Source: Rossellomorea aquimaris
Lineage (GTDB): Bacteria; Bacillota; Bacilli; Bacillales; Bacillaceae_B
DNA: 64,000 nucleotides
NCBI RefSeq assembly: GCF_000935355.1
Contig: NZ_JXZC01000003.1
Span: forward strand, 124,001 to 188,000
Reading direction: 5' to 3'
This document shows, piece after piece, positions 29,118-37,325 of the stretch. Positions within the stretch are counted from its first letter, which is position 1. Each line of letters begins with the position of its first letter. Made by a program: the position numbers and the translations under genes. Below the pieces are notes generated by a model. It ran no database searches. It was not told the origin of the DNA and worked only from the letters and a program-made list of their open reading frames with translations.

Positions 29118-29380
29118 ATGAGAAATCAGAGTCAATAATTATCCATACAAATTGAAGTGGTTTTAAAGCTATTAATAGAAAATTATAATGAAACTCAACT
29201 AAAAGGAGTGCTAGAGTTAATATATAAAAGGTATTACTTGAAAATGGTGAAAACGACAGAAAGAAATTTCATATCTCAGGTGGAGTAAGAGCATATCTTG
29301 ATAGTTATAGTGACTATAGTAATCCATTGCTTAAGGAAATGCATAAAGCAGAAAAGCTAGTTGAAGAATTATTTAGTTAA
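29118..29380 (+). pseudogene. Broken immunity-type gene
   Basis: AGGAGGATAATA precedes ATG 29118, but codon 7 is a stop (TAA), after which the same frame stays open (IQIEVVLKLLIENYNETQLK, LELIYKR). Near 29227 the reading moves to another frame, which ends as FHISGGVRAYLDSYSDYSNP...HKAEKLVEELFS at 29380. A nonsense change plus a frameshift thus inactivate what looks like a small protein of about 85 residues. The tail resembles small orphan immunity proteins found next to LXG loci in Bacillus; the family is not certain. Confidence 0.6.
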
Positions 29381-29422
29381 AGATTTTTCACCAAACTACT
29401 TACTTATCTAAGGGTAATACTA

Positions 29423-29462
29423 AACCTTGATTTTCTTTTTACCTTTCAAGGTATTTTTTCGT
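29423..29462 (+). terminator. Terminator-like hairpin, AACCTTGA type
   Basis: ACCTTGA / TCAAGGT stem followed by ATTTTTT; a near copy occurs at 30514-30552. Confidence 0.65.
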
Positions 29463-29484
29463 TTAAAAGAAGGGGAAAGTAGAT

Positions 29485-29937
29485 ATGCCTAAGTGGAAAT
29501 ACTTGTTAATAGAAATTAAAAAAATTGAAGAAAAGTATGGAAGTTCACTTAGGAATCCAGCATCCGATTCAGAAATCATAAAAATGAATCATATCGTTCA
29601 GCAGAAGTTAGGAAACATCATAATACCCGAGCCATATATTGAATTTTTGAAGAAAGTAAATGGGTTAGACTTTAATGGATTAGTAATGTACGGTGTTGAT
29701 GAAGATCTACTTGAAAAGGAAATAGACGAAGAAATTCATGGTTTTATTGAGACAAACGAACTCTGGTATGAAAATGATTGGCAAAAGCAATATATATTTT
29801 TGGGAGATTCTGATACAGCATGTTATGACACAAAAGAGAAGGTATATGTTGAACTAGATAAGCCCTCAGGAACTTTAATTCAATCATTTAAAAGTTTTGA
29901 TGCCATGTTAAGTAATGCACTTGAAACAATTATTTAG
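29485..29937 (+). CDS. SMI1/KNR4-family immunity protein (YrhA-like)
   Basis: A 150-residue protein of the SUKH/SMI1-KNR4 immunity superfamily: IPEPYIEFLKKVNGLDFNGLVMYGVD is the conserved first helix and strand, followed by YIFLGDSDTACYDTKEKVYVELDK and FKSFDAMLSNALE. B. subtilis YrhA and YobK are of this type, and YobK protects against an LXG toxin. No cognate toxin tip is present in this window, so it is an orphan immunity gene. AAGGGGAAAG precedes the ATG. Confidence 0.85.
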   Translation: MPKWKYLLIEIKKIEEKYGSSLRNPASDSEIIKMNHIVQQKLGNIIIPEPYIEFLKKVNGLDFNGLVMYGVDEDLLEKEIDEEIHGFIETNELWYENDWQKQYIFLGDSDTACYDTKEKVYVELDKPSGTLIQSFKSFDAMLSNALETII

Positions 29938-29968
29938 TAACGAAATTCTTTGTATGAAATTTTTTGGT

Positions 29969-30028
29969 GAAGCACGTCTGGTGCTTCTTTTTACACTGAT
30001 AGGAAGCATCAGAACCGTTCCCGTGTTA
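29969..30028. repeat. Family A palindromic repeat (R2)
   Basis: GAAGCACG...GTGCTTCTTTTTACACT, then AGGAAGCATCAGAACCGTTCCCGTG; the left arm lacks the GGGGACGG block. Confidence 0.75.
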
Positions 30029-30042
30029 TAAGGGGTGAGTAT

Positions 30043-30498
30043 GTGAAGGTACTCGAGGATTTTTTCTCAGAAATACAAACAGACATGGTGGCAATTTGTT
30101 TAGAGTATGTCGATAATAAAGCAGATGAAATCTTTATTTATTGTTCATATGAACCCGAAATGTATGTTTTTGATTTTTTCTATAGAATTAATGGAAAGAC
30201 TGTTCATAAACATCACCTGAATGAGGCTGCAAAAGAATCAAACAGTCGCCTAAATCAAGTTTATGATGTTTCTAGAGAAAGACAGAAGGCTGCACTAAGA
30301 ATTGGCAATCAAAACTTAAAGTTTATTCATAAAAAATGTGAAGAGTTCAATAAAGAAATGCCTACAGAAATGAAATTATATTACAATGTAAAACAAAATA
30401 GTTTAAAAGGAAAATATAGATATGATTTAGTTTATTCAAATGATGACGAACTATTGCCTGATGATATTTTTGATATATGGTTCGAAGAAATGAAGTAA
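30043..30498 (+). CDS. Putative orphan immunity protein
   Basis: A 151-residue soluble, charged protein. The start is GTG 30043 behind AAGGGGTGAG; the ATG two bases earlier meets an immediate stop. It has an aromatic strand region (IFIYCSYEPEMYVFDFFYRING), a long helix and a C-terminal EMKLYYNVKQNSLKGKYRYDLVYS followed by DDIFDIWFEE, a layout reminiscent of DUF600/YezG-like immunity folds, but I cannot name the family with confidence. It is flanked on both sides by family A repeats inside the immunity array, which is the main argument for its role. Confidence 0.6.
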   Translation: MKVLEDFFSEIQTDMVAICLEYVDNKADEIFIYCSYEPEMYVFDFFYRINGKTVHKHHLNEAAKESNSRLNQVYDVSRERQKAALRIGNQNLKFIHKKCEEFNKEMPTEMKLYYNVKQNSLKGKYRYDLVYSNDDELLPDDIFDIWFEEMK

Positions 30499-30513
30499 AA
30501 TAATTTGTAAAAA

Positions 30514-30552
30514 AACCTTGATTGGCTATACGTCTTTCAAGGTTATTTTCTT
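30514..30552 (+). terminator. Terminator-like hairpin, AACCTTGA type
   Basis: AACCTTGA / TCAAGGTT stem followed by ATTTTCTTTT, second copy of the element at 29423. Confidence 0.65.
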
Positions 30553-30593
30553 TTGGGAGACATGATTATTTTGAACGGGTTAATGAGGGGGAA

Positions 30594-30740
30594 AGTGGGG
30601 ACAATCCTGACTCTACTTCAAAGAAAACGCTCAGTAAATCACTGGGACATCTCTTGCTTTTTTATATTGGAAGCATCAGAGACGCCCCCTGCTTCTTTCT
30701 ACGTTTATAGGAAGAAAAAAACCGTCCCCGTAATCCCTGG
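30594..30740. repeat. Family A repeat, degenerate composite (R3)
   Basis: GTGGGGACAATCCTGACTCTACTTC, then GGAAGCATCAGAGACGCCCCCTGCTTC, then ACCGTCCCCGTAATC: pieces of two overlapping or decayed copies between two immunity-type genes. Confidence 0.55.
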
Positions 30741-30790
30741 AAACTACGAAAATACGTAGAAGATTATTAAGTAACGAAGGGAAGATTTCC

Positions 30791-31396
30791 TTGAATACAA
30801 AACAGTTACTACATATTTGCAAAGAATTAGGTATTAAGCTAATTGTAGATAATGCATCAATAATAGAACAAACAGGATATTATGAAAATTATAATCAAAT
30901 AGAGGCTAGTAATAAAGAATGGTATTATTCTGAGATGAACTTTGAAAATAGGCCATCCCCTGAAAGAGAAAAAATGAAAAAATTCCATTATAAAGAGGAA
31001 GCTATTAAATATTTCTTTTTAAAGACATTGAAGAAATTCTATTATAAAGAAATTCTTTTTCCGAATAATCCTATTAGAAATATGAGTACCTTTGAAGAAG
31101 CGAAAAAGTTCTTTGATTCTTTAGGAATTAGGGAGCAATGTTATAGTTTCAAGAAAATGAGACCTCAATCAATTTTTGCCGAGGTGCTAGATAGTAAGGT
31201 GGTAGTAAGTTATATTGATCAAAAAGACAAGCTTAGATTTTCTACGATGCCCTTAACTTTCGAAAGGGGTATTTTTGCAGTGTACAAACTGACATATTCT
31301 CTTCACCTAGTTAAAGTAGTTGAGAAGACATATATAGAAAATGGAGTGTTAGAAAAAGAATTTGACGATGATGATATAGAGATTTTTATTAAGTAA
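30791..31396 (+). CDS. Hypothetical protein in immunity array
   Basis: A 201-residue Lys/Glu/Phe-rich cytosolic protein, strongly AT-rich coding. The start is TTG 30791 with GAAGGGAAG upstream. Visible features are an N-terminal helix (KQLLHICKELGIKLIV), a NEW/YYSEMNF aromatic patch, and a C-terminal half with SIFAEVLDSKVVVSYIDQKDKLRF and an acidic tail (EKEFDDDDIEIFIK). I do not recognise the family. Its neighbours, size and the flanking repeats suggest an orphan immunity protein. Confidence 0.5.
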   Translation: MNTKQLLHICKELGIKLIVDNASIIEQTGYYENYNQIEASNKEWYYSEMNFENRPSPEREKMKKFHYKEEAIKYFFLKTLKKFYYKEILFPNNPIRNMSTFEEAKKFFDSLGIREQCYSFKKMRPQSIFAEVLDSKVVVSYIDQKDKLRFSTMPLTFERGIFAVYKLTYSLHLVKVVEKTYIENGVLEKEFDDDDIEIFIK

Positions 31397-31426
31397 AGGG
31401 AATTGAAGGAGTGGTTGATGGCACGT

Positions 31427-31496
31427 GAAGCACATGGACGGATTTTGTGCTTCTTTTTACATTAAGATGAATTACCAGAACCGTCCCCGTGATTAC
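31427..31496. repeat. Family A palindromic repeat (R4)
   Basis: GAAGCACATGGACGGATTTTGTGCTTCTTTTTACATTAAG...AGAACCGTCCCCGTGATTAC. Confidence 0.75.
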
Positions 31497-31530
31497 CCTG
31501 ATAAATATTGAACCAATGGAGGTAGAAAGT

Positions 31531-31739
31531 ATGGAAAAAATACATCGTGGAGATGGCTTTGCCATTATAGAAAAAGATGGGGAATATCAAATATCTTGGG
31601 CGCAGGGACCATATAATGAGCCAGTTTTTTATTCTATTTCTAAACGAAATATGACAAAGCACTTAAATCAGATCAAGACGCTCATGAAGTAATGATTTAC
31701 GCAGAAACGGGTCAATGGCCTTCAGGTGTGGAGGAATAA
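31531..31739 (+). pseudogene. Small immunity-type gene with a frameshift near its 3' end
   Basis: GGAGG precedes ATG 31531. The frame reads MEKIHRGDGFAIIEKDGEYQ...NMTKHLNQIKT and then ends early (LMK stop at 31692). In the alternative frame the sequence continues as HEVMIYAETGQWPSGVEE to a TAA at 31739, so a single extra base around 31678-31684 appears to have split a gene of about 69 residues. Either a 53-residue truncated product is made or the gene is dead. Family not recognised. Confidence 0.6.
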
Positions 31740-31740
31740 G

Positions 31741-31806
31741 GACGGGGACGGTTCTCGTGTTTCTTTTTACATTAATAGGAGGCATCAGGACCGACCTCAT
31801 GCTTCC
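31741..31806. repeat. Family A palindromic repeat (R5)
   Basis: GACGGGGACGGTTCTCGTGTTTCTTTTTACATTAATAGGAGGCATCAGGACCGACCTCATGCTTC; begins immediately after the frameshifted gene. Confidence 0.8.
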
Positions 31807-31850
31807 AAAAGATTAGGTTTGCTTAAGGAAATTAAATAGGAGGACAAACT

Positions 31851-32099
31851 ATGAATATTAAAGAGGCAATAAGAATTATACATGATGAGAAATTACAAGA
31901 TTATAATATGAATGTACTAAGGAATAATAGAGTAAATGAAGTTGTGTTAAGGCATGAAAATGATAAATGGATTGTTTATGTAACAGATGAAAGGGCGAGT
32001 AAGATTACAAATTCACAAGAAACCTATGCAGATGAGGAAGAAGCATTAGATGATTTTATTGATAGATTAAGGGCTGATAAAATATTAAGGGAGTTATAA
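31851..32099 (+). CDS. Imm59-like immunity protein
   Basis: An 82-residue protein: an N-terminal helix (IKEAIRIIHDEKLQDYNMNVL), central strands (VVLRHENDKWIVYVTDERASK) and an acidic helix (YADEEEALDDFIDRLRADKIL). This helix-strand-helix plan and the W-V-Y-V-T-D-E-R-A stretch resemble the Imm59 family. AGGAGG precedes ATG 31851. It is an orphan: no partner toxin is next to it. Confidence 0.6.
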   Translation: MNIKEAIRIIHDEKLQDYNMNVLRNNRVNEVVLRHENDKWIVYVTDERASKITNSQETYADEEEALDDFIDRLRADKILREL

Positions 32100-32188
32100 A
32101 GTTTTTATGCTTCAACATGAAAGCCTAGAAAATACATGAACTTGTATAATATTATCTGTGAGAATTTCGACTTGTGGTGGAGGTTAAA

Positions 32189-32230
32189 TGGGGACGGTTC
32201 TGACTCTACTCTCTCTACATAAAGAATAGA
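32189..32230. repeat. Family A repeat, left half only (R6)
   Basis: GGGGACGGTTCTGACTCTACTCTC; the right arm is missing. Confidence 0.5.
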
Positions 32231-32266
32231 CACTCCGCTTTGTAATATTAAGGGAGGAATAATACT

Positions 32267-32515
32267 TTGACTAGAATAGAGTATGAAAGCTTTATAGCAA
32301 TGCAAAACATAGATGTAAATAAATTAAATCTAGTAATTGGAGAAAAGAAGGTAATTCCTTTTGTTACAGGGTGTTTTGAAGAAGATGGTGTATGGAAAAT
32401 TTATATGGTAGGGGAACGTCAAGAATTTGATATTGTTAAAGAAGGAACAGAAGAGGAAATATTTAATGTTATGTGTAGCATCACTAAAAGCAGAGTTAAA
32501 CGCAGTAAGCATTAA
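32267..32515 (+). CDS. Small hypothetical protein, likely immunity-type
   Basis: An 82-residue protein with a central CFEEDGVWKIYMVGERQEF strand pair and a helix EEEIFNVMCSITKSRVKR, a plan similar to the preceding Imm59-like protein, so both may share a fold. The start is TTG 32267 with AAGGGAGG nine bases before it. I do not recognise a named family. It is the last rightward gene of the array. Confidence 0.5.
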   Translation: MTRIEYESFIAMQNIDVNKLNLVIGEKKVIPFVTGCFEEDGVWKIYMVGERQEFDIVKEGTEEEIFNVMCSITKSRVKRSKH

Positions 32516-32560
32516 TTTCTTACCATAAAATAAAATGAAAGGATTACAGTTCACAGATTA

Positions 32561-32866
32561 TCACGCTCCCTTTTTATTTAGTGTGTAGATTCCAACTGCA
32601 AGATTAAGGAAACCCATAATAATAACAAGTGAATATGGAATGCCAATAGATGTAGATTGGTTTATTAGATAGGTTATTCCTAAGGCTAGTACAAATGACA
32701 GAGGGAATGATATCCAAAAACGTTTAACATTAAAAGAAATAAGACCAATGGAAATTACTAGTATAAGAAATAATAGAGAAAAATAAACCCACTCGGTAAG
32801 AGGAAGCGATGGTAACACCAATAAACAAATTGTAACTGCAACAAGCATTAAATAAATTAATTTCAA
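32561..32866 (-). CDS. Small membrane protein, function unknown
   Basis: A 101-residue protein with four hydrophobic segments and few charged residues outside KRFW and the tail LNKKGA. The start is TTG 32866 preceded by GAGGAGG. It is leftward, between the immunity array and the Tat operon. No family recognised. Confidence 0.55.
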   Translation of the reverse strand: MKLIYLMLVAVTICLLVLPSLPLTEWVYFSLLFLILVISIGLISFNVKRFWISFPLSFVLALGITYLINQSTSIGIPYSLVIIMGFLNLAVGIYTLNKKGA

Positions 32867-32938
32867 GTAAATCCTCCTCGAAAGTTAATATCTATCATTA
32901 CCCTTTATTCCATATTTGGAACCATATGAAACTAAGAA

Positions 32939-33004
32939 TGCACGGGGGCGGTTGTCGTGCTTTTTTTCATTAAAAGGAAGCAAAAGAAACGTCCCCATGC
33001 TTCA
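32939..33004. repeat. Family A palindromic repeat (R7)
   Basis: TGCACGGGGGCGGTTGTCGTGCTTTTTTTCATTAAAAGGAAGCAAAAGAAACGTCCCCATGCTTC; right border of the immunity array. Confidence 0.75.
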
Positions 33005-33011
33005 GAATCAA

Positions 33012-33046
33012 AAAACGTCCAGAGCAAAAAACCTCTAGACGTCTTT
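33012..33046 (-). terminator. Terminator of the phoD-tatC-phoX-tatA operon
   Basis: Stem AAAACGTC-C-AGAG / CTCT-A-GACGTCTT with one mismatch, followed by a T-run on the minus strand, just past the tatA stop. Confidence 0.7.
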
Positions 33047-33058
33047 GTGTGATAAATA

Positions 33059-33292
33059 TCAGCTGCCTGTCTGTTGCTTGTCCTTCTCCACAGCTTTCAG
33101 TCGTTGACCTTCGTCTGCAGAGCTACTCTTCTCTTGATCGTTTCCATTCATTAGATCACTGGTAGCACTTTTGAATTCTTTTAATGTGCTTCCGAAAGCA
33201 CGTCCGATTTCTGGGAGTTTGGAAGGTCCGAAGATGATCAACGCGATGACCAGTACAAGGATTAATCCTGGGATTCCGATATTGGTTAGCAT
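33059..33292 (-). CDS. tatA: Sec-independent translocase subunit TatA
   Basis: A 77-residue single-span protein: N-terminal TM helix ([16 protein letters not shown]), hinge [14 protein letters not shown] and an amphipathic helix ([13 protein letters not shown]), followed by a charged tail. It oligomerises with TatC to export folded twin-arginine substrates. It is the last gene of the operon, 22 bp after phoX; GGAGGCGG precedes the ATG. In B. subtilis the analogous tatAd lies between phoD and tatCd, so the order differs here. Confidence 0.94.
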   Translation of the reverse strand: MLTNIGIPGLILVLVIALIIFGPSKLPEIGRAFGSTLKEFKSATSDLMNGNDQEKSSSADEGQRLKAVEKDKQQTGS

Positions 33293-33313
33293 AATTTCCG
33301 CCTCCTGTTGGGT

Positions 33314-34747
33314 TTATAGAATGGGCATGCCGTGTCGTGCGAATGCAGCTGCTTCTAGGTCTGACATTCCCTGGACTTCGGCAAAGGCCGATAATGTGTC
33401 TGAAATTTTCGGTGCGTACGCGGCCGGCGGTGCAGCATGGCCCATGAGTCTTTTGCGGGATGCGTTTTTTCTGGCGAATGGTCCCCAGATCGCGAAGGTC
33501 ATCCCGGGTGATTGAATATTGATGAAGAAGGTTCGGCCGTCTGTCGAGAACGTTGGTCCTGCAAGTTCTGAATTGTTCACTTTATTTTCTGCGAACACAT
33601 ACGTTTCGCCTTCTGGTGTCATTCCGATGATACGATCGACACCGTCCCCGTCTTCCGCGATCCACAGGTCTCCCCATGGAGTGATGCAGATATTATCAGG
33701 CATTTCCAGATCATTTTGCGCAGTAGATTCATAGAAGAGCTCCAGTGTGTTGGTGGCCGGGATATAACGGTACACACGGCCCAGATCTTTATCCCCGGCG
33801 GATGTATCGTCAAACCAGAACACGCCGCCTTCAAAATAAGCCCCCTCGAGACGGCTGAAGGCAATGCAGCCTTGTCTGCCTGCATCAAGGGTCGGTTTTT
33901 CCGGATTGACATCTTTCCATACAACCCCGAATTTCTGACCGGAATGGAATTGGCTGGTTTCGTCCTTGCTCATCTCTTCGATGGCTGCCGCCTGGAGCTT
34001 GCCGCCTTTTTGCAGGGCACCGACTCTTTGACTGCGGTCGTTCGGAAGGAAGCGATACAAGTAACTCGGCCCGGCGTCTTCGGTTAAATAGACGATCCCT
34101 GTTGCCGGGTCAATGGCCGTGGCTTCATGGGAAAAGGCACCCATGTCGCGGATCGGGGTTTTCGAAATATTGTTTTCTGGGTTGTTTGGATCCACTTCGA
34201 ACACATAGCCATGACCTTCTTCGAGCGTTTCTTCACATGTGAGCCATGTGCCCCACGGAGTCGCTCCGCCTGCACAGTTACGGATCGTACCGGAAGAAGA
34301 GACGTATTCCTTCATGACTTGGCGGTTAGGACCGACGACCAAGGAGGTTGTCCCGCCGGATTCTTCACGGCGGTATGGATTTTTCCCGATCACGGGGTAT
34401 TTGCTGTTTCCGCTCAACTCATGGTTCCTCACGAGGATGGTGGAATTATGGGGACCACTATAGGCGGCCATCCCATCGAACTTGGCAGGGACGGGTCTGC
34501 CATCGGATAGTGAATTTCCTTCCTCAGAAATGATCCGGTATTGGAAACCGCGGGGAAGGTCCATCACGCCGCCGGGGTCCTTGACAAGGGGACCATAGCC
34601 GCCGGTCGTTTTTCTGTTTTGGGATGTGCCGGCAAATGCTTTGTTTCCACCGAAAGACATCAATCCAGTGCTGCCGAGGGCAAGGGCAGCTGTACTGATC
34701 CCGCTCGCTTTCAGAAAGTCTCTTCTGTTCATATCGTGTTTATTCAC
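33314..34747 (-). CDS. phoX: PhoX-family alkaline phosphatase, Tat-exported
   Basis: A 477-residue DUF839/PhoX phosphatase, a calcium/iron enzyme that releases phosphate from esters outside the cell. The Tat signal is NRRDFLKASG followed by a hydrophobic stretch and AFA. Conserved PhoX blocks are LVRNHE near residue 105, NCAGGATPWGTWLTCEE near 165 (Cys and Glu metal-site residues), SHEATAIDPATGIVYLTED and DNICITPWGDLWIAEDG. The start is GTG 34747 with AAGGAGTG; it overlaps the tatC stop by 4 nt. Placed between tatC and tatA, it is presumably a dedicated substrate of this translocase. Confidence 0.9.
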   Translation of the reverse strand: MNKHDMNRRDFLKASGISTAALALGSTGLMSFGGNKAFAGTSQNRKTTGGYGPLVKDPGGVMDLPRGFQYRIISEEGNSLSDGRPVPAKFDGMAAYSGPHNSTILVRNHELSGNSKYPVIGKNPYRREESGGTTSLVVGPNRQVMKEYVSSSGTIRNCAGGATPWGTWLTCEETLEEGHGYVFEVDPNNPENNISKTPIRDMGAFSHEATAIDPATGIVYLTEDAGPSYLYRFLPNDRSQRVGALQKGGKLQAAAIEEMSKDETSQFHSGQKFGVVWKDVNPEKPTLDAGRQGCIAFSRLEGAYFEGGVFWFDDTSAGDKDLGRVYRYIPATNTLELFYESTAQNDLEMPDNICITPWGDLWIAEDGDGVDRIIGMTPEGETYVFAENKVNNSELAGPTFSTDGRTFFINIQSPGMTFAIWGPFARKNASRKRLMGHAAPPAAYAPKISDTLSAFAEVQGMSDLEAAAFARHGMPIL

Positions 34748-35508
34748 GTCTCTTCACTCCTTAGAACTAAATTTTCTTGGCCTGCATGTGACTCCGTCGA
34801 TTGGGAAGCGCGTTTCTTATACGCGATCGTTGAACATGTAATGCTGATTTCATATAAAAGGAGAAGCGGCAGGATGACGAGTACGTCCGACAGGAAATCC
34901 GGCGGCGTAATCAGAACGGAAATGACAATCAGCAAAAAATAGGCGATCCTTCTTGATTTCTTTAATTTGGCCGGGTCCAAAATGCCAAGTACCGTGAGAA
35001 AGACGATCACTAATGGCATTTCAAATAACAAGCCAAAAGGTAGAGTAAGGTGCAGCATAAATCGGAAGTACTTTTCCGCCGTGAACATCGTTTCAAATTG
35101 GCCTGCTGACAGGGTGGTCAAAAAATTCAGGACGATCGGAAAGAGTAAAAAGTAACCGAACCCAATGCCGGACATGAACAAAAAGAACAGGGCGGGTATA
35201 AAGCGTAAGGTGACTTTTCGTTCTGTCGGGCTCAGACCCGGTGAGACAAACCGCCAGATTTGGTAGGCAGCAACAGGAATGGTGGCAGCCAGTGAAAAGA
35301 CGGCTGCGATCATCACGTACACCCAAAGAATCTCACTCGGTCCGAGAATCGCAAGCTTCATGTCTAAATCCCTGATCAGCCACCCGTAGATCGGTTTCAT
35401 AAAGGCCATCCCCACGATCAGGAAACCAATGAAAGCGAGTACGGTTTTAATGGCCCGGCTCCTGAGCTCTTCCAAATGTCCGATCAGCTGCTGGTTGCGA
35501 TCTTTCAT
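34744..35508 (-). CDS. tatC: Sec-independent translocase subunit TatC
   Basis: A 254-residue six-TM protein that recognises twin-arginine signals. The diagnostic N-terminus is IGHLEELRSRAIKTVLAF, the cytoplasmic loop and PIVLNFLT segment follow, and ITPPDFLSDVLVILPLLLLYEISI is the conserved late block. AAGGAGG precedes the ATG. It overlaps phoX downstream and follows phoD by 19 bp, so all four genes form one transcription unit. Confidence 0.95.
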   Translation of the reverse strand: MKDRNQQLIGHLEELRSRAIKTVLAFIGFLIVGMAFMKPIYGWLIRDLDMKLAILGPSEILWVYVMIAAVFSLAATIPVAAYQIWRFVSPGLSPTERKVTLRFIPALFFLFMSGIGFGYFLLFPIVLNFLTTLSAGQFETMFTAEKYFRFMLHLTLPFGLLFEMPLVIVFLTVLGILDPAKLKKSRRIAYFLLIVISVLITPPDFLSDVLVILPLLLLYEISITCSTIAYKKRASQSTESHAGQENLVLRSEET

Positions 35509-35527
35509 GGCCTCAGCCTCCTTGGTG

Positions 35528-37282
35528 CTAATTCATTTGCATGTGTTTACCTTTTTGGGCCTGCTTTTTATGGGCCCGGTTGTGAGCTTCATGACGATCC
35601 TCTTCTACCTCAGAAGACGTCTGTTTCCCTTGGGGAACGGCTGCTGTCGAAACTTCCTTCAGTCCTTCTGAATCTTTTTCATACACGAATGAAGCTCTGG
35701 TAGAAATATCTGCCCCGGGACTCGAGACGAATGGAACCACACGATAATCGGTTCTCCACTCGGTCGGCGTGACATGACAGCGGACATACCCGCGATAATC
35801 GTTGAAGAATTTAATATGGTCGTTCTGGGCCAGAATACGGTCCGTGTCCGCGCGCTTATCCGCCCCGTCTCCACCTGATGTGATCGACGTACCGACGAAC
35901 TCAGCTCCAAGCATGGGGGAAGACGGATCATCAAAGTCTGCCAGGATATTCGAAGCCCAGTTCGCGTGTACATCACCTGTCAGGACGATCAAGTTATCCA
36001 TGTTCTCTTTACGGGCAAAATCCGTGATGCGCTCCCTCGCAGGTGTGTAGCCATCCCAGCTGTCCATGCTGTAACGAGGTTGATCAGGGCTTGGGCCATA
36101 ATTTCGTTTGGCAAAGAAGATTTGCTGGGCAAGTACATTCCAGGAAGCAGCCGATTTGCCAAGGTGATCAAGGGCCCATCGTTCCTGCTCGCCACCCAGC
36201 AAGGTGCGTGAAGGATCCAGGGATTCTTCCGTCTGTGGAGAGCTTTTATCTCCATTCGCCTGATCAGAACGATACTGACGGGAATCGAGCACCATGAAAT
36301 TCGCCAGGTTTCCGTATGAGAACTGACGGTAAAGCTGCATGTCCACTCCATGTGGCATCGATGATCGTCTTAATGGCATGTGTTCATAGTAGGCTTGATA
36401 GGCAGCCACACGTCGGTTCACGAACTCTTCCACAGACTGGCCTTTCTCCGGGATCATGTCAGCATAGTTGTTCTCCACTTCATGGTCGTCCCATGTGACA
36501 ACCCAAGGGAAAGCAGCATGGGCAGCTTGCAGGTCTGTATCTGTCCGGTATTGAGCATGACGGTTCCGATAATCCTCCAACGAACGGATTTCAGGACCTT
36601 TATGGTGTCGGACATTTCCTGTACTTGCTACATACTCATCGGGACCGTATTCATAAATGTAGTCTCCAAGATGGAACACGAGATCAAGGTCTTCTTTCGC
36701 CATATGCTTATAGGCCGTGTAATAACCGTGCTCATATTGCTGACAGGAAGCAAAGGCAAACGTGAGGCTTGAGACGTCTGCATTCAGGGCAGGAAGAGTT
36801 TTCGTTTTTCCGATCGGACTGAAATCCTTCCCGACTTTGAACCGGTAATAGTACACCGTACCGGCTTCCAGGTTCCCAACTTCTGCATGAACGGAGTGAG
36901 CGAGGGACGGACTGGCCATTTCCGTACCGCGCTGAACAACCCGGCGGAAATGTTCATCTTTCGCGATTTCCCACTTCACAGGAATCTTGCGGTCAGGCAT
37001 CCCGCCGCCATTGAGCGGGTCGGTGGCTAAACGTGTCCATAACACGACACTATCCGGCAGCGGATCGCCAGAAGCCACCCCAAGTAAAAACGGATAGTCT
37101 TCTAACCCGGCTTCTTCTGCAGAGACAGAGAAACCGCCCATGGATTGAGCAATCGCGACTCCTAACGAAATGCCGGCGACTTTCCCCGCACCTTGAAGGA
37201 AGCTGCGGCGGTCGACCCCTTTATGTAAGGTCTCTTCATTAAGCTTTTGAATCCAACTTTCCATCGATCTATCATTTGTCAT
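35528..37282 (-). CDS. phoD: PhoD-family alkaline phosphatase/phosphodiesterase, Tat-exported
   Basis: About 584 residues. The Tat signal DRRSFLQGAGKVAG is followed by a hydrophobic stretch and AEE. The PhoD core shows GVASGDPLPDSVVLWTRL, FAFASCQQYEHGYYTAYKHM with a metal-ligand Cys, HLGDYIYEYG, WDDHEVENNYA and VLTGDVHANWASN, all metal-ligand blocks of this calcium/iron phosphodiesterase family. The start is ATG 37282 because GAAGGGAG lies eight bases upstream. First gene of the operon, behind a Pho-box promoter, so it is induced by phosphate starvation. Confidence 0.94.
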   Translation of the reverse strand: MTNDRSMESWIQKLNEETLHKGVDRRSFLQGAGKVAGISLGVAIAQSMGGFSVSAEEAGLEDYPFLLGVASGDPLPDSVVLWTRLATDPLNGGGMPDRKIPVKWEIAKDEHFRRVVQRGTEMASPSLAHSVHAEVGNLEAGTVYYYRFKVGKDFSPIGKTKTLPALNADVSSLTFAFASCQQYEHGYYTAYKHMAKEDLDLVFHLGDYIYEYGPDEYVASTGNVRHHKGPEIRSLEDYRNRHAQYRTDTDLQAAHAAFPWVVTWDDHEVENNYADMIPEKGQSVEEFVNRRVAAYQAYYEHMPLRRSSMPHGVDMQLYRQFSYGNLANFMVLDSRQYRSDQANGDKSSPQTEESLDPSRTLLGGEQERWALDHLGKSAASWNVLAQQIFFAKRNYGPSPDQPRYSMDSWDGYTPARERITDFARKENMDNLIVLTGDVHANWASNILADFDDPSSPMLGAEFVGTSITSGGDGADKRADTDRILAQNDHIKFFNDYRGYVRCHVTPTEWRTDYRVVPFVSSPGADISTRASFVYEKDSEGLKEVSTAAVPQGKQTSSEVEEDRHEAHNRAHKKQAQKGKHMQMN

Positions 37283-37325
37283 GCGGATGTCTCCCTTCAT
37301 GAATCTATTCAATCGAACAGTTCAT

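Noticed and set aside
28527..33005. CRISPR-like regular repeats in the immunity array
   Set aside because: The repeats are about 65 bp, imperfect palindromes, variably decayed and separated by 300-900-bp genes, not by short uniform spacers; no cas genes.
34127..34942. Rightward frames opposite phoX and tatC
   Set aside because: No initiation signals, and the opposite strand encodes strongly conserved Tat/PhoX motifs.
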